This document shows positions 33,932-44,510 of a stretch of DNA of 64,000 nucleotides, in pieces. Each line of letters opens with the position of its first letter. The stretch's first letter is position 1. The DNA is from Celoporthe dispersa (Eukaryota; Ascomycota; Sordariomycetes; Diaporthales; Cryphonectriaceae). The stretch is taken from contig WAID01000003.1 in NCBI GenBank assembly GCA_016584495.1, positions 6,156,501 through 6,220,500 on the forward strand. The letters run 5' to 3'. The translations under genes were made by a program, and so were the position numbers. The notes beneath the pieces were generated by a model, which had not been told where the DNA came from, made no database searches, and saw only the letters and a program-made list of their open reading frames with translations.

Positions 33932-35487
33932 ATGGCACCTCCCTCCTCAGCCAGCGACGACGACGACGGCGACGACGACGACTACTTGGCCGATATCGAA
34001 GGCAGCGACGGCGACCGCAGCTACGAGATGGATTCCCCGCACTTCCGACTGCCAGCTCGCAACAAGTCTAAAAAGTACCGCCGCGTCATCATCCGTACCC
34101 CGTCAGAGGAAGGAACAAACCAGGAAGACCAGCACCCGGACCGATCTCGTCGCAGCCCTGCGCCGTACTCGTCTTCGCGCCGCCATCGCCACGGGAACCA
34201 GGAGAGCAGCAGGCCCGAGGACGAGGTCGAACCCCAGCCGCCGGTGAATAACGAAAGCCGGCCCAGTTCTGCTGCCACAGGGGCTCAGCCTGACAACAGC
34301 CACCCCGCTGTCACCACGGCCCACCTTGGCGCCAACCCTGTTTACCTTCACAACACTGCCGTCCCCCACGCGTACATCTCTGGCCAGCAGCCGTTTGTCG
34401 TCTCTGTCCAGCCCAACAACACACCTTACTTCCAGGCAACAAACCTCGCAGGCCAGCCAGTACCGTTCAGTCTCAACCCCGCCAGCGGAGCTACCAACGA
34501 CAGGATGGACGGATACCAGAACGCGACCCCCGCCAACAACGGCATCAATTTCCAGCCGCAGGTCCCCGACACCAGTCTCGGCCCCATGATCCACCACTAC
34601 GTCCCTCGGTTCGATGCTGGTGGTGGTGCCGCCTATGTGGTCCAGCCTGGCATCGTATGTTGTCCCGTCCTCTCGTTGATCCCCCTCCCCTGCCCCTCGT
34701 CTCATCCTCTCACCGTCCCAACCCAGCAGCCGCGCCCTGTCACGTTCGCCCCGCAGCCTCTTGTCCTGGGACACCCAGTCCTGGTGGCCAGCAGCACCAC
34801 GCCGGTGATGACCCGTATGGGCTATAGAGGCAACGACGGGGTGGTTGCCCCGCGCGAGATTGTTGTGAGACGAGACTCGGACCTGCCCCCAGAGCTGCAG
34901 GCCTCTCCACCTGACGTCCAGGCAGACCAGACCTCTTGCGGGGGGCCAGACGCGCTAACATGGCTTTCTGGAAACAGGCTCCCCAGGGCGTCGCCATCCC
35001 CCTCCAGGCCGGCCCCACCACCGCTCCCATCATGCCCGTCGTCGGTCAGCAGCCCTACCAAGCTCAGCCGATGATGGTGGCCGGAGGCCATGCGCGTCCC
35101 GGCGCGGGCCCGCCCGTCATGATGGCGGCTGGCGGTGTGGGTGGTGGCGTCCCTCCCGGACAGCCCGTGCTCGTGAGCGGAGGACCCGTCCCCATGATGC
35201 CAGGTACATTCCCCGGCCACGTTGCCTACCCTCACTTGAATACCGCGGCCGGCGTCGGCCAGACCGCCGGCGAGGTCGCGGCCATGGCCATGATGAACCC
35301 CGAGCTCAACGAGCCACAGGATTTTAAGCCCGCCGACGACAACCCCTCCCGCATGTATCAGGTGCGCCAGCTCGACGGCCAGTTCGTCCCCATGCCCCGC
35401 GCTACGATCGACTCCTTCGGTAAGGACGGTGCGCGTTGGTACGTCACCGACGACGGCGTCTTCTACGCTGTCCGCCTCGACGGCTAA
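33932..35487 (+). CDS. Pro/Gly/Gln-rich fungal protein with conserved C-terminal block
   Basis: 456 residues from exons 33932-34654, 34727-34864 and 34978-35487. It begins with an acidic stretch (SDDDDGDDDDYLADIEGSDGD) followed by the basic segment NKSKKYRRVIIRT, resembling fungal proteins usually annotated as glutamine-serine-proline rich; a function is not known. The middle is low complexity (Pro, Gly, Val, Ala, Met). The C-terminus (MYQVRQLDGQFVPMPRATID to WYVTDDGVFYAVRLDG) looks like a small folded module and is the most conserved-looking part. Intron 1 has a GTATGT donor and alternative acceptors at 34726 and 34729; intron 2 has GTGAGA, a GCTAAC branch site and CAG. Both junctions keep the frame. 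The start is chosen at the acidic block, but an in-frame ATG at 33398 remains possible. Confidence 0.75.
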
Positions 35488-36233
35488 GGGAACTTCTCGG
35501 CGGACCCCAGGGAGGACAAGAAGAGGTCTGGTCGGCTACAAGGGGTGTCAAGTGCTCTGGTACCTCCTCATGACGGATGATAGATCGTTCTGCACATGTC
35601 TTTTGGGGGGGGGGGAGGGAGGGGAGTTCCGGCTCGGGTTTGAGAAGGGTCTAGTGACGCAAGAAGATGCAACCTGCGGCTGTTTTTCGAGGTATTTCTC
35701 ACGATGGTGGTTCTTCCGAGCTGGCCCGTCTGGTTTTCGGGAGGCTACAGATACCGAAGTGGGTGGTTCCGATATCATAATGGCTCGCAGGCCTGCGAAA
35801 TTTACATGATATCGCAATGGGATGGATGATGCTGTGTTCAGCAGCGTGCCGACGAGGTGAGGTTGATCTGAAGTGACCCCCCTGTAGCAGTGGCCCCCCC
35901 ACCTCCTCTCCCCCAGGATCTGTGCCCTACGGCGGGCTTCCACCGTCAAGGGTGCCCCTGTCAAGAAGGCGTGGGGCTGTGCGGGCACAACCACGGTTAT
36001 GGTATTTATTATTATTACCATACTGCCATGCTGCCATGGTACACGATTTGCGAACCGAGGTCACAACGTCAGGCGTACGCTGCAGTACATAGCGGCGGCG
36101 CCCTCGCACCACCAGACTCTATTCCTCTTCCTCCAGGAGCCCAGGAGACCCTCTTAGACGGACAGACAGATCTATCTGCACAAGTAAAAACATACACACA
36201 CACACACACACACACAAACGAGGTTCACCAGCG
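35488..36233. other. Intergenic between the Pro/Gly-rich protein and dephospho-CoA kinase genes
   Basis: No gene seen. It contains a G-rich run near 35604-35622 and an AC microsatellite at 36194-36216 immediately before the kinase ATG, so the repeat lies in its 5' leader. Confidence 0.65.
36194..36216. repeat. AC microsatellite in the 5' leader of dephospho-CoA kinase
   Basis: Perfect AC repeat ending 17 bases before the start codon at 36234. Confidence 0.9.
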
Positions 36234-37058
36234 ATGCTCATCATAGGCCTCACCGGCGGCATCGCCACTGGCAAGTCCACCGTCAGCTCGATCCTCTCGT
36301 CCCCACCGCACAACCTCCCCATCATCGACGCCGACGTCCTGGCGCGCCAGGTCGTGGAGCCAGGCACACCTGGGTACCGCGCCATCATGTCCTACTTCGG
36401 CCCCACGACGCCAGATCTCCTGGTGGCGCCGTCGGCGGACATGCCGGAGCAGGGCCCCAGCGGCAAGGGCAGGCCGCTGAACCGGCCGGCGCTGGGACGG
36501 CGGATATTCGGCGATGCGCCCGAGGCGCGGCAGGGCCGGGCACGGCTGAACGCGATCGTGCACCCGGCGGTGCGGCGGGCGGCGTACTGGGCGCTGCTGC
36601 GGGCGTACCTGGCGGGCCAGTGGGCGGTGGTCTGGGACGTGCCGCTGCTGTTCGAGGTGGGCACGGACCGGCTCTGCGGGACGGTGGTGGTGGTGGGCGT
36701 GCGGGACCCGGCGGTGCAGATGGCGCGGCTGCGGGCGCGCGACTCGCATCTGAGCGCGGAGGACGCCGAGAACCGGATGCGCAGCCAGGCGGACGTCAGG
36801 GCCAAGGCGCGGCGGTGCGAGGCGCGCGGGGAGGGGCGCGGGCTGGTGGTCTGGAACGACGGCAGCCGGGAGGAGCTGCGGAGGGAGGTCGAGAGGGCCG
36901 TCGCGCAGCTCAGGGGACACAGCCCGGCCTGGTGGGCCACGCTGCTCTGGATGTGTCCCCCTCTCGCGGTCGGCGCGGGCGTGTGGAACCTGTGGGTGAA
37001 CCGAGGGATCGCGAGGAGGTGGGAGGCCGAGGAGGCCAGGGAGAGGGCGAAGCTGTAG
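36234..37058 (+). CDS. Dephospho-CoA kinase (CoaE/Cab5 family)
   Basis: Single-exon gene of 274 residues. The enzyme phosphorylates the 3'-hydroxyl of the ribose in dephospho-CoA with ATP, the last step of coenzyme A synthesis. The P-loop GGIATGKST sits at residues 8-16, followed by the IIDADVLARQVVEPG block that contacts CoA; VVWDVPLLFEVG and RMRSQADVRAKA correspond to the conserved core and lid. After the kinase domain a hydrophobic segment (PPLAVGAGVWNLWV, about residues 245-260) suggests a membrane-associated C-terminus, as in several fungal homologues; yeast Cab5 associates with lipid droplets and mitochondria. The ATG at 36234 puts the P-loop next to the N-terminus, normal for the family. 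Codon use is extremely GC-rich in the middle. Confidence 0.93.
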   Translation: MLIIGLTGGIATGKSTVSSILSSPPHNLPIIDADVLARQVVEPGTPGYRAIMSYFGPTTPDLLVAPSADMPEQGPSGKGRPLNRPALGRRIFGDAPEARQGRARLNAIVHPAVRRAAYWALLRAYLAGQWAVVWDVPLLFEVGTDRLCGTVVVVGVRDPAVQMARLRARDSHLSAEDAENRMRSQADVRAKARRCEARGEGRGLVVWNDGSREELRREVERAVAQLRGHSPAWWATLLWMCPPLAVGAGVWNLWVNRGIARRWEAEEARERAKL

Positions 37059-37688
37059 CCGGGGCAGAGATGGCGGGAGGGCACGGGCTGTTCAGGACCA
37101 GGATGCGGGCAGCGAAGAGGGCCGTGGTCCAGCAGAGAGGCTGCCAGAGGCCTGACCAAACCCCTCACATGAAGTTGGTCATCCTGACATGGCGATGAGA
37201 TTTCTGCATAGAGTGCACAGGCTTGTGAGAAGGCATATCAAGAGACAAGACCAAGACAACAGTGGTGTGGCCAGAGAAGCATTGTAGGCAGTCCAGAGCC
37301 ATGCATGACTTGAGGTGACGATGATCCCCTCACACACCCTCAGATACTTTGTCTTGCCTGTGCTTAGGTCGACAGGGTCGGACGACAGGCTGCACCTGCC
37401 ACTTCTTTTCTCTTTTTTCTTTCTTTCTCTTGCAGGTTATGTTTTTTTTCTCTCACAGGACTCTTTCAACCTGACAGTTCAGTTGACTTTTCATCACACC
37501 TTTTCTACCTTGCACCCAACCTTGACCTCAATCAAACTTCTCCCCTCTCCTCTCCTCGAGCCGTTCCGCCATCACTCCACGGGGCTGATATCGCATCGTT
37601 TCACATCACGATTTTTCAGGTCGATCTTTGGATCTCATCAGCTTGACCTACCGGACGAAACCGCTCAGCCCCCTTCCACCTGGACAAG
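37059..37688. other. Intergenic, with CT/T-rich leader of the next gene
   Basis: No gene seen. The stretch 37390-37680 is C/T-rich, typical of a fungal 5' leader. Confidence 0.65.
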
Positions 37689-38017
37689 ATGGGGCGCGGC
37701 TCAGGTTGGCCACCTAATTCTGCTGCCGAGTGGGTGGTCGGTCAGAACTTTCGGAACCGGGGTCGTAAGACCCCGTCAGGATCCAACCCGATCCTGCGGG
37801 TCGAGATCTCCGAAGATGAGGCCTCTGGCGACGAGACGGTCTCCATCACCTATCCTGGGCGGCGCAGACGAGCCGAGGGCGCTCAGAACGGCGCCTCTGC
37901 GTCGGCTGCAACCTCAGCCCGAAAGGTTCGCTTCGACGGCGCCCGCAGGCCTCTAAAGTCGGCAATGAAGAAGAGCGCCGGCCGAGACAGCTCGTCCGAC
38001 ACCTTGGTTGATACCAC

Positions 38018-38050
<33 letters not shown>

Positions 38051-40256
38051 CGGCGCCACCAGCTCCATCGGCGGCGGCGGGTCGTCGTCGGGCTTTGACG
38101 AGACCGATACCTCCGAGGACGAGAGCCCGCCCAGGCGCAAGAGCAAGAGCAGGAGCAAGAGCAAGAAGCCGAGCAGGGCCAAGGCGGTCGTGTGCAGGAA
38201 GGTGACGGATTGGGATCCTGATGCCGCCGATGACCCCCTCCCTCACCCAAGGTGCCCCTGCGACGACTGTAGGAAGGCACGCAAGGTCATGAAGGCTATG
38301 GTCCAGCTCGAGGCGATGACCAAGGCGGTCGAGAGGGAATCTAGGGCCAAGAACAAGGAAAAGAACAAGCACAAGAAGGCCGGGTCTTCGTCAGCCGATG
38401 CCATCGATACCACCGCTACCACGTCCACCACCACCACCGAGACAGATGCCGACACGACGGAGGCCGACGCCACCAGGGCGAATCTGTCGAGGAGGACAAG
38501 CCAAGGCCGCAGAAGGAAAAGAAGGACAAGAAGCAGAAGCAGAACAAACAGCCAAAGAGAAATGAGAAGCCCGAGCCCGAGCCTGAGCCCGCGGCAGGAG
38601 AGCCAAAGAAGACCGCCGACAGGACCTCTTTCAGGATGCCTCAGTACCCCAGGGAGATGCAGCCGAATCTCATCATGCCCCCCCGGGCCCGTGTCATGCA
38701 GATCGAGCACACCATAGAGGGACCAAACGACCCCCAGCCCAATGCCTTCTTCGACAGCACCAAGGGCATCACGCGCGTGTACCACGGCCCGCAGTGGGGA
38801 AACCACATGGCTGAGCTGTACGGGAACTACAACCCCGCAAGGCTTGCGCCGGGACCTTGTGCTCCTATCCCCCTCCTCCCTCCGCCGCTCCTCCGCCGCC
38901 ACCTGGATATCCTGCCGCATGGCCCGGCCAGAGCGCCTACCATCATCCCTGGTGGATGCCACCCCTCCACCTCCACCACCTGGCGCGCCTTTTGCCCAGG
39001 CTTCTGTGAACCCACAGATAGCAAGCAGCGAGGCAGCTATGAGAGAGGCTGCCTCAAAGGGCCTCGGCCTGTCTGGGATGCCGCCTGCAGAGGTACCCAA
39101 CCACATCCAGGAGATGCAGAAGGCGGAGGCTCAGAAGACCGCCTCCCGGAAGGCTGGCTCCGACAAGGGGTCCAAGAAGGACGGCTGGAGTGTACCGGGC
39201 TGGGCAAACCCCAGCAGCCAAACCAATGGTAACGCTCCAAGGTCTGACCACAATGCAGAGGCCCCGGCTGACCCTTCTCCTCCAGGAGGTGGCTGGGTCA
39301 GCTCTGACCCCACGAAGAATGGCTGCGCGTCCCCATACGACTTCAGCTGGGGAAACAATAATGGTGATACATTCTCAAGGAGTGAGTATATCTCCTGTCG
39401 CCTCGCCACACGTGTTACATGGGGATGACCTACCTGCTAACGTATCGAGCAGAGAGCAATCAGAGCGGAAGCCAGAAGAGTGGCTCTGGTAAGCAAGATT
39501 TGTATTCTGCTTGTTCTCGCCCTGAATCCTTCCCCGGAAGTCCCCCAGGGGAGGACGCTGCCCCCGTTTTGGATTTTCACCACGATACAGCCCCTAGCGA
39601 CTCGTCTCAGAGCGCAGACCCTGACTGCCCACCTGAATTTTCTGCTGTTTCTGCTTTCGAGACCGGCTGCGAGAGACCTGCTGACCAGTCCCAAGCTGGA
39701 GGAGGAGGAGGAGCATGGGGCAGCAATGACCAGAACAACCAGCAAGGGGGGAGGCAATGGTTGGCCCAACAACCAGAACAACGACAACACCTGGGCCAAC
39801 AGCGATGGCAACCAGAAAGGTACGTGGGACGATGAAAAGAACCACAATGGAAACTCGGGAGGAGATTGGAGCGACAAGAAGTCATCTCCACAGCAGCAGC
39901 CAACCGGCTGGGCCAGCCATACCTGGCGCGGTCCGACGGCCCCGGATCATGAGTCGAATCATGCGTCCCAGAACGGTAGCAACGCGGGCGGCAATGGCAA
40001 CGGCGGGTGGACGTCTATGCCTGGGGCATGGGACAGCAATGAACGCAACAACAATCCGGACGGAAACGGCGGCGGCGGCGCTGATCATGGTAGTCCCAAC
40101 TCCAAGCCCAGAGGCGCGTTTCCCTGGCCTGATGGCATGGGCCCTCCGCAAGGCAGGAGCTGGGACCAGCCAGATCACCACAACAACGGTGAACGACATG
40201 CGCCTCCTGGGTCACAGAGTGGCGACCAAAACGGCTCAGGCCCCCCACCAGCTTAG
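37689..40256 (+). CDS. Large disordered protein (acidic/basic N-terminus, WGN-rich C-terminus), reading frame broken
   Basis: No known family was recognised. The N-terminus (GRGSGWPPNSAAEWVVGQNF) is followed by a basic segment carrying KVRF, which matches the PP1-docking RVxF pattern, then PLKSAMKK, poly-Asp, Ser/Arg-Lys repeats and a CPCDDC motif. A more ordered block (MPQYPREMQPNLIMPPRARV to TRVYHGPQWGNHMAELYG) precedes a Pro/Tyr/His-rich part and a C-terminus dominated by Trp, Gly and Asn. Two introns fit: 39382-39452 (GTGAGT, CTAAC branch, GCAG) and 39489-39695 (GTAAGC, CTGAC branch, AAG acceptor). Coherent protein jumps frame at about 38455-38480, 38835-38875, 38962-38965 and 39746-39751. 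The frame ends at TAG 40254, but similar sequence continues in the same frame to TAG 40374. Nuclear location is inferred from the basic clusters. Confidence 0.65.
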
Positions 40257-40376
40257 AGTACTGGTGGTGGTGGTAGTCATGAGAACACCGGAGGCCACTG
40301 GGCTGGCTGGACCAGTACACCATGGAAGAGTTCGGACACCGCGCAGAACACCGGAGGAAACGCTAGCGAGTGGTAG

Positions 40377-41610
40377 GGCCGCCGTCACGGCTGGCCCTGG
40401 TGGTGGGCTTACATCTGAGATGGGATGGACTGGCTGGCGCTGGTCCCTCTGCTTCGCTGGCTGAACACATTGGGCCTCGTGCGTTGATTTTCAGATCTTA
40501 GACAATGAAGACAGAAAGAAGAAAAAGAAGAAGAAGAAAGGGGGAAAAAAAAAAAAAGAAGAGAGAGGCGCCATAAGAGTCTATCGGCATCATCATGATG
40601 AAAGGGTGGGCTATGGTGGTTTGAGCATTGATGATGATGCGCTGCTGTCCAAACAAGGCAATTTGCGCTTTCTCGTTGAACACCTGCTCGGATTGGCGAG
40701 TTGCACATGCTGTGAGGAGCGTGTCTAGCCTATACTCTTCTCTTTCCACAATGAATACACATACACTGAACCTAAGGTGGTGGGAATGATTAATTCGTAT
40801 AGTCGGATGTGTATATGATGAAGAAGAAAAGACACAAGACAAAAAACTCACAAGATTTTCTGCATTTTACAGCATTCCGCCGGGCTGCTATTGATGTAGG
40901 CCGTTATTCTGTTAATTAATGGGGCCCATGTACAGTGTTACTACGTGATCTTGGCTCGATCGGCCTGCCACACCGAGAAGGCCATGGCCAAGAACGACGT
41001 GCCCACTTGTTGCAGAGGAATGTTTCGAGAACTTTTCATGTCCCTAGGAGCGGGGACAGTTGTTGAACCGAGCCTGCACGGGGGCCCACGGAGAGGATAC
41101 TGGATGAGGAAGTGAAGAGGCGTCTTGTTCTCCGTTAAGACATGGTTTAATGGAAACTGTCACTGACTATGGTTAGTCGGGTCTCGACATATTCATTGTG
41201 GTTTTTTTTTTTTTTTGTCATTTTTATTTCGAGGATACTTACCATGCTAGGCTCCTGCGCTATATTTGGCTTTTTAACTACTCTTGTTTATTGATTTCCC
41301 CTGCACTTACCACGCCTACCTCACATTCTTTCACTCTTCTTTTAATATACATAATTATATATTCTTCTCTGATCTCTTCGTTTATCTATGTCTGCTCTCG
41401 TCCATCAGTCGTCTTTCCATCTAGATAATTCCATTAGGTGCTTATGGGCTTGTGGCACACACAAGATATATCAGTAAGATAATGAGTGTTTACACGTTAG
41501 CATCGTGGTATCTGGTGGTTGAATATATATATATATATATCTCTCTCTGTGTATGTGTATGAACAAAAGGTCTATATGCCCTTCCTCATCCTCAAGGGCT
41601 CATCCATCCC
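40377..41610. other. Intergenic between the disordered-protein gene and the tyrosinase gene
   Basis: Convergent 3' flanks with no gene seen. It is AT-rich from about 41190 to 41560, with T runs near 41204 and a TA microsatellite at 41523-41540. Confidence 0.65.
41523..41540. repeat. AT microsatellite
   Basis: Perfect AT repeat about 70 bases downstream of the tyrosinase stop codon, within its likely 3' UTR. Confidence 0.9.
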
Positions 41611-43442
41611 TTACTGATAAATATAGCACAACGGCCCACCCATGATACTCGCGTAGTTCTTGATGGCAATGCCCTCCTCATACTCACCGCTCACCCAGCC
41701 CAGGCCGATCGCATCCTCGATAGTGGCATCCTCACTGGGCGGGTCGTTGGCCATGGTACGCGTGCCGTTGATCTGGAACATGCGGTCCTCGATGAAGCCA
41801 GCCTGGTTCTGCCAGGCGGCGAACAGGCGGTCGACGGCAGCATGGTGCAGCCAGAAGGTGGGCTCGTTGGGCGAGTTGTAAAAGTCCGTGCTGGGGTCGC
41901 CGTTGATGACCATGTGGCCGTAGGCGTGCAGGCCGTAGTAGCCCACGGTGTCGGTGCCCGTGTTCTGCAGCTGGGTCTGCCACTCGCCGATGCCGACCTG
42001 GTAGGCCGGGTTGAGCAGGATGTCGGCGACCTGGGCGTCGGTGGTCCAGTTCTGGCCGAGCAGGTTGGAGATATCGCGGTGCACGCAGCGGGGCTCGTAG
42101 CTCAGGAAGGGGCCGATGGTGATGTTCTCGTAGGTGTCGACGGGGGCGACGGCGGAGATGTTGGCGACCAGGCCGGCGTAGGGGCCTGTCTCGATACAAC
42201 CGCCTGTAAAGAAGTAGAAGAAGAAAAAAGAGAGTGGATCCATCAGTATACTTGTTCCCTTCTAATGATACAGAAAGACAAAAAGGTGATGATACGAAAG
42301 AGAGAGAGTGTGTGTGCGCGCTTACCTCCTGAGCCAGCTGGGATGTTGAGGAGACCACTGGGGAGGCCTGCCGATGCATTATGTGCCAGATAGTTGCCAT
42401 CTCCGCTCTGTGAGGTTGCGCTCCCGTCAAAACTGTCCCGTCGACGATATGAATTAGCCTCCAAGCTGAAAAATAGCAAGGCGTCTTTCGCCTCGGGGCC
42501 AGCACTCACATGGGCGAACCGAGGAGGTCCTCTGAAGTCTTTGCATAGTTCCAGTATGGGAGGTAGCCCGTGTACCCACACTCATCGCGCAGGGCCTTCT
42601 CGAAGTTCCAGATGAACATGCGATGCCAGTACACGAAATTGCCAGTGATGTGGATGTAGCTTTAGTTAGGGTGTTCCTGTCAGCATGGTGTTTGTGCTCT
42701 CCAGCATCTCATTATCATTCTTATCATGGTGAACCGGATAGAGGCGATAGCACGTGAGTAGCCCATCGGATGTTCCCTTCCACCCGAGGAAGTGTGTGTG
42801 TGTGTGTGTGTGGTCGAGATCACCCTCGGAAGGAAGGCGAATACGCATGAGGGAGATTGAGGGAGGAGGAGGACAGGGGGACAAGGATGATGTGTGGGCC
42901 CTGGTCGTGGCAAAAAGAGAAAGAAAAAAAAAACAATTACTCCGGGCGGGGGACGAGATTGCTTGTGAATGGAATGGAATGGAGGACAAGGCTTACTCTG
43001 TCTGGTTCACATGCGTGGCCACAAAGTCATCGTATCTTGACCTGACACCTGCAGCCTCGGACTGGGAGAGAGAAAAGGGGGTCATAGTTAGCGAGAGATA
43101 TCCTCATGACTTAAAATAGGTATGCGTGCATATATGCGCGTGAAGATGACTGACTGTAGGTGTAAGTGCTGGTGATGCCATCAGGCACGACACGGCGCTG
43201 ATGTAGTCCAGCTTCTCCGCCTCCGTCAGCTCGATGTAGTCCTTGCGCACTGTCACCTTTTCTGGCGAGCACGCCATCGAGACATTCTGGGCGGCCAGGT
43301 ACGTCTCCAGGCTCCCGTCGGCGGCGGTGATGAACAAGTTCAGCATGCTCTCAGAGACCGCGAGGTCGGTGAGCACCGACGAGGCCGGCGTCCAGGCACG
43401 GACGGCCAGCGGCAGGGAGAGAAGCAGGGGTAGGACAACCAT
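41611..43442 (-). CDS. Secreted tyrosinase (type-3 copper oxidase)
   Basis: Five exons (43442-43155, 43061-42997, 42659-42510, 42432-42326, 42203-41611) give 400 residues. A hydrophobic signal peptide (VVLPLLLSLPLAVRA) starts the protein. The CuA site is complete, with His113, His121 and His130 (spacing H-x7-H-x8-H, ending FVYWHRMFIW). The CuB site has His296 and His300 (GLHAYGHM) plus the FWLHHAAVDRLF motif around 323-324. The blocks ALRDECGYTGYLPYWNYA and FDGSATSQSGDGNY are typical of short secreted fungal tyrosinases, which hydroxylate phenols and oxidise diphenols to quinones. Junctions were chosen by restoring these blocks; intron 1 uses the less usual donor GTCAGT. The protein lacks the long C-terminal cap of classical tyrosinases. 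Several Asn-x-Ser/Thr sites suggest glycosylation. The physiological substrate is unknown. Confidence 0.93.
42792..42812. repeat. GT microsatellite inside tyrosinase intron 2
   Basis: Perfect GT repeat lying within the long (337-nt) intron between 42996 and 42660. Confidence 0.9.
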
Positions 43443-43582
43443 ATTGTCCGACGGGAAAGATTAAAAAAAATAAAAACTAATAAGGAGGCGTCGTGGAGAG
43501 GGGGAGGAGAAGGAGGAGAAATGGCAGGAGAGGCGTGTGCAAAGGCTTGTCGCTTAGGATTGTTCCGCCCATCCACAGCCTC

Positions 43583-43588
43583 TTTATA
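43583..43588 (-). promoter_or_regulatory. TATA box of the tyrosinase gene
   Basis: The minus strand reads ATATAAAG here, about 141 bases upstream of the tyrosinase ATG (43442). It is the best TATA match in this window and suits an inducible gene. Confidence 0.55.
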
Positions 43589-44470
43589 TGGAACAAAAAA
43601 GACTTTTACAGTCTGATGGCAATCTCCATCGCAGGGGCGGATGGGACGGCATCCCCGCCTCCGCCATATCAACCATGATAAATGGCATTATTGACTGCGT
43701 TTATGAGGGGGAGGGGAGGGGGCCCCGCGACAAGATCCGATATTCGAGGGGAGGGGGTCCAGATTTGTGTCCTACTGATGGGCCAGACGGTCATTCGTCT
43801 ACTGCTGCGGCGACATGCGGTGGACCCTCGCTCCATATGAGTGGTCCCAATAGTTTTCTTTTTTTTTGTGGTTTTTCCTTCCCTCCGCAGGTCTCGACCC
43901 ACTCTGTCTTTTTTTTTTTTAGAAAAAAAAAGAATATAGACTTGAGTGTGGCCGAAGAAGGCCATATCACACCTGGGGCCGCGTTAAGTACCAGGTGGGA
44001 TATCGATAAAACGGAAGGGTTGTCGTTGTTTTTAATTAGCTGGAGGTAGAGGCGTCATGTGAAAGCATCCATCAGATCATGATTGATAGCTCGCGACTAT
44101 TAGTGCACATATCATGCGTTAAGAGAAAGGGGGGCTGGGCTGGACGTGCCTCCTAAGGGCATCTGGTATTCCCGCCCATCTGGCCCGCCCTTGGAGAAGG
44201 AAAAGAAAAAAAGACACACAAAGATACAGCTGCTGGGGTATGGAGGGGGAAGCAGAGACAGACCAGACAAAAAAGAAAGAAAAGAGAAAAAAAAGAACCA
44301 ACTGCAGCAAAGAAGGCCATCTCACCATGGAACCTGCTTCCAGATTCGATGCATGAACCGAAACTATTAACTCGGCTCCAGGTTGTGGGAATCCCTCCTC
44401 AGGCCATTCGGGCCCCTGCAGCCTAGGCGAGCACTGGCAATCCTTCGTCCACAGCGACAGCCGTCGTGCT

Positions 44471-44510
44471 GTATGTACAGTACAGAGTGTACCATGCAGT
44501 AACTAGTACG
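44471..44510. repeat. GTACAGTAC-type words
   Basis: GTATGTACAGTACAG followed by GTGTACCATGCAGTA resembles the clusters at 11513-11562 and 60188-60230. Confidence 0.45.
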
